Assembly: GCF_000373925.1 (NCBI RefSeq)
Contig: NZ_KB892767.1
Location: forward strand, 1 to 64,000
Direction: 5' to 3'
Length of the DNA: 64,000 nucleotides
Source of the DNA: Actinopolymorpha alba DSM 45243
GTDB taxonomy: Bacteria > Actinomycetota > Actinomycetes > Propionibacteriales > Actinopolymorphaceae
The translations under genes were made by a program, and so were the position numbers. The notes beneath the pieces are model-generated. The model was given only the letters and a program-made list of their open reading frames with translations, did no database searches and was not told the origin of the DNA. This document shows positions 9,101-16,633 of the stretch, in pieces; position 1 is the stretch's first letter; every line of letters begins with the position of its first letter.

Positions 9101-10354
9101 GATGAAGCTACGTTCGGTCACGTCCGGCCGGTTGAGGTAGCCGCTGGCGAGCCCGATCCCGCCGATCGCGATCTCCCCCAACGTGTCGGGTGGCAGCACG
9201 GTGTCCTGCTCCGGGTCCAGGACGACCACCGAGTACGTCGGCAGCGGAACACCGATCGTCACCGGACGGTCGGGCGCCAGCGGGGTCCAGGTGGCGCTGA
9301 CGGTCGCCTCGGTCGGGCCGTAGACATTGAGGAATCGACGGCCGGGGCGGCACCAGCGGGTGACGAGGTCCTGCGGACAGGATTCCCCCGATACCAGCAG
9401 GAACCGCAGCTCGGAGGTGGTCTCGTTCAGCGTGGCCAGCAGGGTGGGAACGCAGCACATGGCTGAGATCCGCCGCTCGCGCAGGAACACGTCCAACTCG
9501 GCACCCAGCAGGCCGGGCCCCTCGGGTCTGGGCACCAGCGTGGCACCAGCCATCCATGGCACCCATATCTCCTCGACGGAGAAGTCGAACGCGATGGTCA
9601 TCCCCTGGTAGACCCGGTCATCGGAGGTGATGCCATAGACCTCCGAGGCCACCCGGACGAAGTTGCACACCGCGGGGTGGCCGATGGCCACCCCCTTCGG
9701 ACGGCCGGTGGACCCGGAGGTGTAGATGACGTAGCACAGATCGTCGGCTGGCTCCCCGACAGCCATGGGGTCGAGGCGATCAGGGGACTGCTCCGCTATC
9801 CGCGACCGCATCCGGTCCAGATACAGCAGATCGACGCTGTCCGCGAGACGTCCCATCCGCTCGGCGAGCCGCGAGAGCGACAGGACCACGCGCACCGAGG
9901 CGTCAGAAACGATGTAGGACAACCGATCCGGCGGAAACCCGATGTCCAACGGCACGTACACGGCATGCGCCTTCAACACGGCCAGCATCCCCGCATAGGC
10001 GTCCACCGCGTCATCGAGCAGCAACCCGATCCGATCGCCGGGCCGTACGCCCTCAGCGATCAGGAAACGAGCAAGCCGGTTGGCCTTTTCGTCCAGCTGC
10101 GCGTACGTCAGGACGACGTCACCGGCGTCCACCGCGAGCCCGTCGGCGTTCCCCTGCGCGCGCATCCGGTCACAACGCTCCTCGAACAACCGCTCAAGCC
10201 GTTCGCCGTCCCGCCACTGGACCGTACCGTCCCAGCCAGCACAGGCGAGCACACCATCCGGACCGCTCCGCGACCTCGGAAACCGCACCTGCGGCGACCC
10301 TCCCCTGACCGCCCCTTTCCGGGCACTTTTTCCTTTGCGGTTCAATACCAACAT
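6200..10354 (-). CDS. Pls/PosA-type membrane single-module NRPS (cationic homopoly-amino-acid synthetase-like)
   Basis: A protein of about 1384 residues in three parts. The adenylation domain (about 60-550) has YVIYTSGSTGRPKGV, NVYGPTEATV, IYRTGDLGR and the terminal Lys in LPSGKADR. A carrier domain (about 570-640) has phosphopantetheine Ser602 in DDLGANSLL. The membrane region (about 660 to the end) has six or seven helices and three hexapeptide-repeat, left-handed beta-helix acyltransferase-like blocks. There is no condensation or thioesterase domain. This layout and size match epsilon-poly-L-lysine synthetase (Pls) and relatives, which polymerise one amino acid at the membrane. The hand-read specificity residues begin D-F-E; the E suggests a basic substrate, which is inference. 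ATG 10354 has GGAGGA 9 bases upstream, so it is preferred to the GTG at 10417. The gene stands alone, with no obvious peptidase or exporter partner. Confidence 0.9.
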   Translation of the reverse strand: MLVLNRKGKSARKGAVRGGSPQVRFPRSRSGPDGVLACAGWDGTVQWRDGERLERLFEERCDRMRAQGNADGLAVDAGDVVLTYAQLDEKANRLARFLIAEGVRPGDRIGLLLDDAVDAYAGMLAVLKAHAVYVPLDIGFPPDRLSYIVSDASVRVVLSLSRLAERMGRLADSVDLLYLDRMRSRIAEQSPDRLDPMAVGEPADDLCYVIYTSGSTGRPKGVAIGHPAVCNFVRVASEVYGITSDDRVYQGMTIAFDFSVEEIWVPWMAGATLVPRPEGPGLLGAELDVFLRERRISAMCCVPTLLATLNETTSELRFLLVSGESCPQDLVTRWCRPGRRFLNVYGPTEATVSATWTPLAPDRPVTIGVPLPTYSVVVLDPEQDTVLPPDTLGEIAIGGIGLASGYLNRPDVTERSFIPDFLGMAGNPSGRIYRTGDLGRINAHGEVEHHGRIDTQVKIRGYRVELTEIESVLLRVPGIAQAVVSEREIIPGTVELCAYYTARDGTAVDPERTLTYLRDRLPGYMIPAYLEHIASIPMLPSGKADRRQLPPPTGPRRLTAPGGDTAPSTDTERALAELLAGILRVDRVSVDSHFFDDLGANSLLMAQFNAAARKRPDLPGISIKDVYQHPTVRQLAATLDEAPSPAPATPLRPEAPAVGTPRYALCGILQFVAFLAYVCLASVLLDAGTSWMARGQGWLSVYERAVILGAGALVAAGLLPVVAKWVLIGRWKPQRIRLWSVAYFRFWCVRTLIATNLLARLTVGTPLYTLYLRALGAKIGPRALILTRWVPVCTDLLTIGADSVIRKESRLNGYRARDGVIETGPVTIGAGAFVGEQSTLDIGVRVGDAAQLGHASSLHEGQSIPAGQCWHGSPAQPAPEGAEYLTVPPARCGRLRRVCHSLVMVLALAITVGVAEVVLAALLDSRPALVRSLTGAVGPGSWRYYADGLEIAAATVFGLAILGAVLVPVLSRVLSRPLQPNTVYPLYGVRFTLQRAVARLTNIRFFITLFGDSSAIVHYLKGLGYRLAPVEQTGTNFGTMLKHEVPALARVGTGTMVSDGLSMANAEFSSTSFRAAPVAIGNHTYLGNNIVYPAGGRTGDNCLLATKAMIPVSGPVKENTGLLGSPPIEIPRSVQRDHRFDHLRTGPEFRRRLAAKNRHNAMTMALFLTVRCLYVYGLLLIAMLPLANNGTLYWLETAGTALLELAFTVGFFVVAERAVLGFHALRPRFCSIYERPFWRHERYWKVTPIEYLALFNGTPAKPLVWRLLGVRMGHRVFDDGCRILERTLTQIGDDCALNAGTILQAHSLEEGVFKSDRITIGTGCTIGTSAFVHYGVVIDEHAQIDADSFLMKGEHVPAHARWRGNPAVELTADRTSTPNSTRSG

Positions 10355-10576
10355 TGTCGGCTTCCTCCGTGGACGCGGACCACTGACTGGTTCCGACGCT
10401 ATGAAGAAGGCCCCCACAGCTCGCTCTGGCGAAGGTTACGTGCCGGCAAAAGTGGTCACAGCCGGCGGGAAATGAGCTGGCCCTGGTGAATCGCCCGGGT
10501 GTCCGGAGAGCTCATTCATTGGGATGACTCTCATGGCACGCGCCCCTCGTCCTCGGCTGAGAGTTGTATCGAGGAA

Positions 10577-10602
10577 GGCCCCAGAACCCCCGTGCTGGGG
10601 CC
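10577..10602. terminator. Strong hairpin GGCCCCAG/CTGGGGCC
   Basis: A perfect 8-bp GC-rich stem with a 10-base loop between the NRPS gene and a regulator remnant. It is placed to end minus-strand transcription coming from the decayed regulator and so insulate the NRPS gene. No clear U-tract follows. Confidence 0.5.
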
Positions 10603-10607
10603 CTCAC

Positions 10608-10985
10608 CTACGCCAAGGCCACGTTGCCGAAGGGTGGGAGCGGATCAGAGAGGGGTCGAGGGCCAGTCGAGAAGTCGGGCGCCGAGGAGCGCCGCCGAGC
10701 CGTCGCGGTGATGTTGCCCTGCGACTCGAAGAATGCTGCCAAGGTGTCAAGGAAAGGTTGCGGACCGCCGCGCGCCTCCGTGAGCTGCCCGAGGACCGTG
10801 CGTACCAGATCGGTAATGGCGTGATCGCGCAGCAGGACGGGAAACACCAGCAGGTCGGCGGCGTTCAACACCGGCACCCGAATTCCCAGCCGGGCGGCGA
10901 GCTGGAACGTGTTGCGTGCCTCTTCGTACGACTGGACGACACCGCTCGGGCCTGGGTGGGAGCGTCCGACCGCAAAAACTCGATA
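10608..10985 (-). pseudogene. Remnant of a PucR/CdaR-type regulator (C-terminal part only)
   Basis: The frame carries a recognisable C-terminal half of a PucR-family regulator: VFAVGRSHPGPSGVVQSYEE, then AADLLVFPVLLRD, then LVRTVLGQLTEARGG and PFLDTLAAFFESQGNITATA. That last segment is the start of the usual helix-turn-helix (DTLxAYxxxGxNxxxTAxxL). The helix is cut short: after TARRR the reading continues into unrelated Ser/Pro-rich sequence and stops at 10608. Upstream of about 10985 the similarity is lost and there is no start codon with a plausible N-terminal domain. I read it as a gene remnant lacking the DNA-reading helix, not a functional gene. Confidence 0.6.
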
Positions 10986-11171
10986 TATCCGGCCGGTTGT
11001 ACTTGAACAGTCTGGCGAACCCTTGCCGAAAAAGGGGCCGGCGTAGACGTTTGCAGAGAATTCGTATGGCCTTCCCTCAGGTGCGCTAGAGGCAGTACGA
11101 CAGTGGTATTGAATGAAGAATTCCGTCCTCTGCGGTGCGATCCGCCCCGACAGCGAAAGTGAGGTCACATC

Positions 11172-11927
11172 ATGACCAGCACAACCGGCAGGGTCGTATT
11201 GGTAACCGGGTCCAGCAGTGGAATCGGCGCGGCCACCGCGCGACTGCTGGCCGCACGCGGGATGCGCGTGGTGATCAACTACCTGCACAGCGCCAAAGCG
11301 GCCGAGGAGGTCGTCGCCGACATCGAGGCCACCGGCGGCCAGGCCATGGCCATCCAGGCCGACGTGTGCGAGCCCGCGGCCGTCGAAGCCCTGCTCGAAC
11401 GCGTGCGCGCCGCGTGGGGCGGCGTCGACGTGCTGGTCCACAACGCGCTCACGCCGTATGCCATCAAGCCGTTCCAGGACATGACCTGGAAAGAACTGGG
11501 CGGCAAGGTCGACGACGAGATGCGCGCCGCGTTCGTGGTCACCAAGGCCGTACTACCGGCGATGACCGAAAACCACTGGGGCCGGCTGATCTACCTCGGC
11601 ACCGGCCTGAGCCGTCAACCGCGCGCCGGCATGATCGCGCTGGGCACGGCCAAGGCGGCGCTCACCCAGTTCGCCCGTTACCTCGCGCAGGAACTGGGTC
11701 CGCAGGGCGTCACCGTCAACGTGGTCGAGCCCGGTCCGGTGGCCGAGACCACCATGTCGACCGTGCTCGACGACGAGGTCAAGCAGCGGCAGGTGGCCGC
11801 GACCCCGTTGGGCCGGCTGGCCCGTCCCGCCGACGTGGCCAACGTGGTCGCCTTCTACGCCAGCGAGGACAACGCCTTCATGACCGGCACCACCGCCGCG
11901 GTCAACGGCGGATTGGCGATGTACTGA
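11172..11927 (+). CDS. Short-chain dehydrogenase/reductase with atypical active site
   Basis: A 251-residue Rossmann-fold SDR with the cofactor motif TGSSSGIG at about 12-19, a DV pair after strand 3 (ADVC) and the family ending NGGLAMY. Chain length and layout match FabG-like classical SDRs. The catalytic tetrad is altered. Where classical enzymes have YxxxK, this protein reads LGTAK (Lys kept, Tyr replaced by Leu). The Ser position reads GTG (Thr). The NNAG motif reads HNAL. It may therefore bind NAD(P) without normal dehydrogenase chemistry. ATG 11172 follows GTGAGG. A THI5/NMT1-like gene starts 25 bases downstream and is probably co-transcribed. Confidence 0.88.
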   Translation: MTSTTGRVVLVTGSSSGIGAATARLLAARGMRVVINYLHSAKAAEEVVADIEATGGQAMAIQADVCEPAAVEALLERVRAAWGGVDVLVHNALTPYAIKPFQDMTWKELGGKVDDEMRAAFVVTKAVLPAMTENHWGRLIYLGTGLSRQPRAGMIALGTAKAALTQFARYLAQELGPQGVTVNVVEPGPVAETTMSTVLDDEVKQRQVAATPLGRLARPADVANVVAFYASEDNAFMTGTTAAVNGGLAMY

Positions 11928-11952
11928 GCCCCGGCGCGGAAAGGACACGGAC

Positions 11953-12837
11953 ATGCTCACCATCGATCTGGCCTACGTCGGGCGGGGCCTGCACGAGGAG
12001 TTGGTCGCCTACGTCGCCGACCAGGAGGATTTCTACGCCGCCGAGGGCGTGCACGTGTCCCTGCGCGACGGCTGCGCCTGGGACATCCAGCGGCTGCGGC
12101 CCGTGGCCACCATCGGTCTCGGCCGGGCGCTGCTGTCCCGGCTGACCGACGGGATTCCGTGGGTGGCGCTCAGCGTCAACACCGACCGACCGCTGTTCTG
12201 GTTCCTGGCCCGCGCCGGCCTGACCTCGTTGCCCGACCTGGCCGGCCAACGGCTCGCAGTGCACGCGCCGCACACCCCGCCCGGCAGCTTCGCCCGCATC
12301 GTGTTGCGCCAGGCCGGTCTCGATCCCGACCGCGATGTGCAGTGCGTCGTCCGGCCGCCCGGCGACTACGGCCTGGACCTGCGTCACCTGCGCGAGGGCG
12401 AGATCGACGCCGCCTACGTCGGCAGCACCATGGCGCCGGAGGCGATCGCCGCCGAGTACGGCTGGAATGTGCTGGCCTGGGTCGGCGACCACTTCCAGAT
12501 CCCCACGGTGGGTCTGGCCGTCGACCCCACTCACCTGTCGCCCGACGACCCCGCCGTGCTGGCCGTCATTCGCGCCCATCGCCGTGCTCTCCAGGTGATC
12601 CACACCGATCCCGACACCACGGTCCGGCATATGCGGACCTTCCTGGGCCAGCACACCGAAGCCGAGGCCCGCGCCCACTACGACACCTTCATCGCCCCGT
12701 ATTTCACCACCGACGGCCACGCCGACCTCGCCGTGGGCGCCGCCGGAATCGCGGCCGTCGCGGCCGAACTCGGCGTCCCGCACACCGTCACCGCCGCCGA
12801 CTTCTACCGCACCACAACCATTACACCGGGGAGTTGA
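11953..12837 (+). CDS. THI5/NMT1-like (SsuA-type) substrate-binding fold protein without signal peptide
   Basis: A 294-residue periplasmic-binding-protein-like fold of the NMT1/THI5 family: ADQEDFYAAEGVHV near the N-terminus, GIPWVALSVN, DLAGQRLAVHAP, and EIDAAYVGSTMAPEAI. Exported members feed pyrimidine, sulfonate or nitrate ABC importers; soluble members act in pyrimidine metabolism. Here the protein starts MLTIDLAYVGRGLHEE, with no signal peptide or lipobox, and no permease or ATPase is adjacent apart from a broken ATPase on the other strand. A cytosolic ligand-binding or enzymatic role is therefore more likely than transport. The preceding SDR gene probably lies in the same operon. The exact substrate cannot be told. 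Confidence 0.78.
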   Translation: MLTIDLAYVGRGLHEELVAYVADQEDFYAAEGVHVSLRDGCAWDIQRLRPVATIGLGRALLSRLTDGIPWVALSVNTDRPLFWFLARAGLTSLPDLAGQRLAVHAPHTPPGSFARIVLRQAGLDPDRDVQCVVRPPGDYGLDLRHLREGEIDAAYVGSTMAPEAIAAEYGWNVLAWVGDHFQIPTVGLAVDPTHLSPDDPAVLAVIRAHRRALQVIHTDPDTTVRHMRTFLGQHTEAEARAHYDTFIAPYFTTDGHADLAVGAAGIAAVAAELGVPHTVTAADFYRTTTITPGS

Positions 12838-12863
12838 GCAGGAAGATGCGCGGTCATGGACGT

Positions 12864-13210
12864 CTATCCGGTGACACCGGCACCGCCTGCCGCAGCCGTG
12901 TGCCCTTGGAGATCACGTACACCTGCGATCCCGCCCCGTCCACGTCCCCCACCATGACGGTCTGCCCGGCGTCCGAGCCTCCCGGACCAGTTGCAGGAAC
13001 TCCTGCCGCATAAGCGGATCGAGCCGCTGGTCGGCTCGTCGAGGATCAGGAGCTCGGGTTCGTGCATGAACGCCTGGACCACGCGCACCGGGCCGTACGT
13101 CGGCCGGATCAAATCCAGCAGCAGGCGGATCGTCGTCGTCTTGCCAGCGCCATTGGGCCCGGCCCGAGGTAACCGAAGACCTCACCTATGTGGACCTCGA
13201 GGTCGAGGAG
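12864..13210 (-). pseudogene. ABC-2-type transporter ATPase, decayed
   Basis: Pieces of one ABC ATPase lie in different minus-strand frames. A Walker A region reads GEVFGYLGP then PNGAGKTTTIRLLLDLIRPT. A Walker B/D-loop region reads MHEPELLILDEPTSG then LDPLMRQEFLQLVREAR, and the tail reads GDVDGAGSQVYVISKG. Frameshifts lie inside the P-loop, in the D-loop and after LVREAR. About 70-80 residues (Q-loop and LSGGQ signature) are missing between RPTYGPVRV and VQAFMHEPE. It cannot make a working ATPase. It lies head to head with the TetR gene at 13305, a common arrangement for drug-efflux ABC systems. Confidence 0.82.
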
Positions 13211-13304
13211 CAGTGGCTTGACCCGACAGATGGCCAGCGAGTAGCTTCCGGGTGTCCAGTGAATGACTAATTACGCTCATCCGGTCAATATCTTGGGAGT
13301 GCGG

Positions 13305-14027
13305 ATGGTCGGAAGAGGGCGCACGGCGCGCGCCCACCGCATCCTCGACGCCGCCGAGGAGCTGATCCTGCGCTTGGGCTACAACAAGACGACCCTCGAT
13401 GACGTCGCCCGGCTCGCCGGCGTACCCAAGAGCACGATCTATCTGCACTGGACCACGCGGGACACGCTCTTCGCCGCGCTCCTCCGCCGGGAACGCCTGG
13501 TCATGGTCGAAGCGATCCAGCATGAGGTCACGCGGTCCGCCGACCGGATCACGCTGCCCGAACTCCTTCGCACCCTGGCGCTCGAAATCGCCCGGCGCCC
13601 CCTCCTGCGAGCCGCCCTCCTGCAGGACAACGAGGTGCTGGGCCGGCTCGTCGCGCAGAAGCGCCAGAGCAACCAGGCGACGGCCACCGCCGGACTCGAG
13701 CACTACCTCGAGACCCTGCGGGCCCTCGGCGTGGTCCGCACTGACTTCTCCCTGGCAGACCACGTCAACGTCATCAGCATGGCGACGTACGGAGCCTTCA
13801 TGACCGGCCCGATGCTGCCCGACGATCTCAGGCTCTCTGACGAGCGGCGCGCCGAGCTCATCGCCGAGACCGTGCACCGCACGCTCGCGATCGACCGGCC
13901 GCTCTCCTCCGAGGACGCCGAAGCGATCTCGAAAGCCACCCGCGAGTTCCTCGACACCGCGGTGGGGATCGCACGGGACAAGCTCGCGCAGTCCCTCGCC
14001 CCTCCGCATGGAAAGGACCGCACGTGA
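13305..14027 (+). CDS. TetR-family transcriptional regulator
   Basis: A regulator of about 240 residues. The N-terminal HTH reads AHRILDAAEELILRLGYNKT then TLDDVARLAGVPKSTIYLHW, the classical TetR DNA-binding unit. The C-terminal domain is all-helical and not recognisable. ATG 13305 is chosen because GGGAG lies 5 bases upstream and the HTH begins at the usual distance; the frame also opens at 13263. The last codon overlaps the GTG start of the phosphotransferase-like gene, so the two are translationally coupled. It probably represses itself and that enzyme in response to the enzyme's substrate. An ABC ATPase remnant lies divergently upstream. Confidence 0.9.
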   Translation: MVGRGRTARAHRILDAAEELILRLGYNKTTLDDVARLAGVPKSTIYLHWTTRDTLFAALLRRERLVMVEAIQHEVTRSADRITLPELLRTLALEIARRPLLRAALLQDNEVLGRLVAQKRQSNQATATAGLEHYLETLRALGVVRTDFSLADHVNVISMATYGAFMTGPMLPDDLRLSDERRAELIAETVHRTLAIDRPLSSEDAEAISKATREFLDTAVGIARDKLAQSLAPPHGKDRT

Positions 14028-16624
14028 CCTCACCGGCGACGAACCCACCACCGATCTCGTGGGTGCTCCCGCTCGATGACAACCGCGCTACCAGCCTCGC
14101 ACTGACCGGAGGGAAGGGCGCGTCGCTCACCCGGCTCGCGATCGCGGGCCTGCCCGTCCCCCCGGGATTTCACCTCACGACCAGGGCGTACCAGGAGTTC
14201 GTCGACCGGAACGGCCTCCGGGATCAGATCCTGGCGATCCTCGCGAGGACCACCATGGACGAGCCCGCGTCGGTCGAAGCCGCGTCCGCGCGGATCAGGG
14301 AGCTGTTCGCCAAACGCGAGTTGCCAGCTGCGATCGCCGAGGCGATCCGCAAGGCCTATGCGGGGATGGGCGGAAACGAGCCGGCGGTCGCGGTGCGTTC
14401 CTCGGCCACCGCCGAGGACCTGCCGGAGATGTCGTTCGCCGGACAGCAGGACACCTTCCTCAACATCCACGGCGAGACGATGCTGCTGGCGGCGGTCAAA
14501 CGCTGCTGGGCCTCACTGTGGACCGCACGGGCGATCGACTACCGCGCCCGCCATGACGTTCCCTCCGGCGACGTCGCGCTCGCGGTCGTCGTGCAACGGC
14601 TCGTACCCGCCGACGCGGCCGGCATCCTCTTCACCGCCGACCCGGTCACCGGAGCCCACGACCAGGTGCTGGTCAACGCCGCCTGGGGACTCGGCGAGGC
14701 CGTCGTCGGCGGGCAGGTCACCCCGGACACCTATCACGTCGATCGCACGAGCGGCGCGGTCACCGAGCAGCGGATCAGCGACAAGACGGTCATGACCGTG
14801 CGTACGGCGGAGGGTACGCACGAGGTGGCGGTGCCCGCTGATCGGCGTACCCACGCGGTGCTCGACGACGAGCAGGCGGCCGGACTCGCCCGGCTCGGCG
14901 TCCGCATCGAGGAGCTCTACGACCAGCCGATGGACGTCGAATGGGCCATGCACGACGGGTCCTTCTTCATCCTCCAGGCCCGACCGATCACCGGGCTGCC
15001 AACAGCGACACCAGGCACCGAGGAGTGGAACGACAGCCTGACCGGCGACTACCTGTGGACGTGCGCGAACCTCGGTGAGGCCATCCCGAGCGTGATGACG
15101 CCCTGCACCTGGTCACTGGTCCGGATCTTCATGTCCGAAACGATGTCGCTCTCCCACGTCGGACCGCACCGCATCTCCGGCAACATCGGCGGGAGGTTCT
15201 ATCTCAACCTCAGCGTCACCATGTCGGTCGGCACAGCCCTCGGCGTCACCAAGCTCATCAGGCAGGCCAGCGAGCAGGCCGTCGGCCGGATTCCTGACAC
15301 CGTGGGGATCCCGCCGTTGCCGATGTCACGATGGCAGGTCGTACGCGAGGCGTTGTCGAGTGCCGTGCCGTTCCTCGGGCGGGTGCTGGCGTACCAGAAG
15401 AGGTTGCCGGCGCTCCTCGCGGAGGCGCCCGCACGCTGTGAAGCGGCCCGCACCGCGATCCGGTCCGCGAACGACGCCGCCGACCTCGCCGCAGTGTGGC
15501 GGACCACCGTCGACCCCCTCCTGCGTGACGTCAGCCGGATGCTCGCAGCGGGCGCCCGCCTGAACGGCGCGGGCCTGATCCAGATCCGTCCGAAGGTAGG
15601 CAAGCTGGTGGGCGAAGCCGACACAACCACACTGCTCACCGGGCTGCACAAGGGCGCCAACCAGCTCGCGAGCCTCGGCCCGGTGGTCGGCCTCGCCCAG
15701 GTCGCGCGCGGCGAACTCGACCGGGAGACCTACGTCCGTCAGTGGGGACACCGCTGCCCGGACGAGTTCGAGGTGTCGACGGCTCGACCGGCCGAGGATC
15801 CGCAATGGATCGACCGGCAACTCGAGTCCCTTCGTGATTCTGAGCACGATGCGACCGCGTTGCTCGCCCGCCAGGAGGAGGCCCGCACGGCCGCCTGGCA
15901 GAGGTTCGAGCGGACGCACCCGCGCAAGGTCAAGGCGCTGCGCCGCCAGATCGAGCGGGCCGCGGTCGCCGCCCGCGCCCGCGAGGACGCCCGCTCGGAG
16001 GTGATCCGCGCGTTCTGGGTCCTGCGGGACTTCGTCGTGTGCGCCGGTGACCTGACCGGTCGGGGCGAGGATCTGTTCTTCCTGCCGATCGAGGAGATCC
16101 TCGACCTCCTCCACGGCGACGACACGGTGCTGGACGCGGTGCCGACCCGCCGGGCGACGTACGAACGCTATCGCGCGCTCCCGCCGTACCCCACGCTCAT
16201 CCGTGGCACCTTCGACCCGTTCCGGTGGGCCGCCGACCCGAACCACCGGGTGGATGTCTTCGACGACCACCACGAACTCGCCCCGGTCAGTGACTCGATC
16301 AGTGGCTTCCCCGGCGCCGCCGGTGTGGTCGACGGCACGGCTCGGGTGATCCACAGCGTGGACGAGGGCGATCAGCTGCACGCCGGGGAGATCCTGGTGA
16401 CCACCGTGACGAACGTCGGATGGACGCCGCTCTTTCCGCGCGCGGCGGCGGTCGTGACAGACATCGGCGCACCGCTGTCCCATGCCGCGATCGTCGCGCG
16501 GGAACTCGGCATCCCCGCGGTGGTCGGCTGCGGCAATGCCACCATGCGGGTACGCAGCGGCGACCGCATCCGTGTCGACGGCGAACACGGAACGGTCGAG
16601 ATCCTGGCGTCCGCCAACCCCTGA
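14024..16624 (+). CDS. PEP-synthase-fold dikinase, rifampin-phosphotransferase-like
   Basis: An 866-residue enzyme with the layout of rifampin phosphotransferase (Rph). The ATP-grasp domain (about 1-325) has GGKGASLTRL, AVRSSATAEDLPEMSFAGQQ and ILQARPITG. A large middle substrate domain covers about 326-740. The C-terminal swivelling phospho-His domain has H820 in GAPLSHAAIVARELGIP. Rph uses ATP to phosphorylate rifamycin on its ansa bridge, giving AMP and Pi; length and order fit. However, no inverted repeat like the rifamycin-associated element is visible upstream, and control appears to lie with the overlapping TetR gene, so the substrate may be another natural product. It converges on rluB with a 9-base gap. 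Confidence 0.87.
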   Translation: MTSPATNPPPISWVLPLDDNRATSLALTGGKGASLTRLAIAGLPVPPGFHLTTRAYQEFVDRNGLRDQILAILARTTMDEPASVEAASARIRELFAKRELPAAIAEAIRKAYAGMGGNEPAVAVRSSATAEDLPEMSFAGQQDTFLNIHGETMLLAAVKRCWASLWTARAIDYRARHDVPSGDVALAVVVQRLVPADAAGILFTADPVTGAHDQVLVNAAWGLGEAVVGGQVTPDTYHVDRTSGAVTEQRISDKTVMTVRTAEGTHEVAVPADRRTHAVLDDEQAAGLARLGVRIEELYDQPMDVEWAMHDGSFFILQARPITGLPTATPGTEEWNDSLTGDYLWTCANLGEAIPSVMTPCTWSLVRIFMSETMSLSHVGPHRISGNIGGRFYLNLSVTMSVGTALGVTKLIRQASEQAVGRIPDTVGIPPLPMSRWQVVREALSSAVPFLGRVLAYQKRLPALLAEAPARCEAARTAIRSANDAADLAAVWRTTVDPLLRDVSRMLAAGARLNGAGLIQIRPKVGKLVGEADTTTLLTGLHKGANQLASLGPVVGLAQVARGELDRETYVRQWGHRCPDEFEVSTARPAEDPQWIDRQLESLRDSEHDATALLARQEEARTAAWQRFERTHPRKVKALRRQIERAAVAARAREDARSEVIRAFWVLRDFVVCAGDLTGRGEDLFFLPIEEILDLLHGDDTVLDAVPTRRATYERYRALPPYPTLIRGTFDPFRWAADPNHRVDVFDDHHELAPVSDSISGFPGAAGVVDGTARVIHSVDEGDQLHAGEILVTTVTNVGWTPLFPRAAAVVTDIGAPLSHAAIVARELGIPAVVGCGNATMRVRSGDRIRVDGEHGTVEILASANP

Positions 16625-16633
16625 GGGCTGGCG

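Noticed and set aside
10355-10417. Upstream GTG start for the NRPS gene
   Set aside because: The downstream ATG at 10354 has a strong GGAGGA site at good distance; the GTG has none.
13211-13304. Search for a rifamycin-associated element upstream of the TetR/Rph-like pair
   Set aside because: No long GC-rich inverted repeat of that kind was seen in the gap or just before the enzyme gene.
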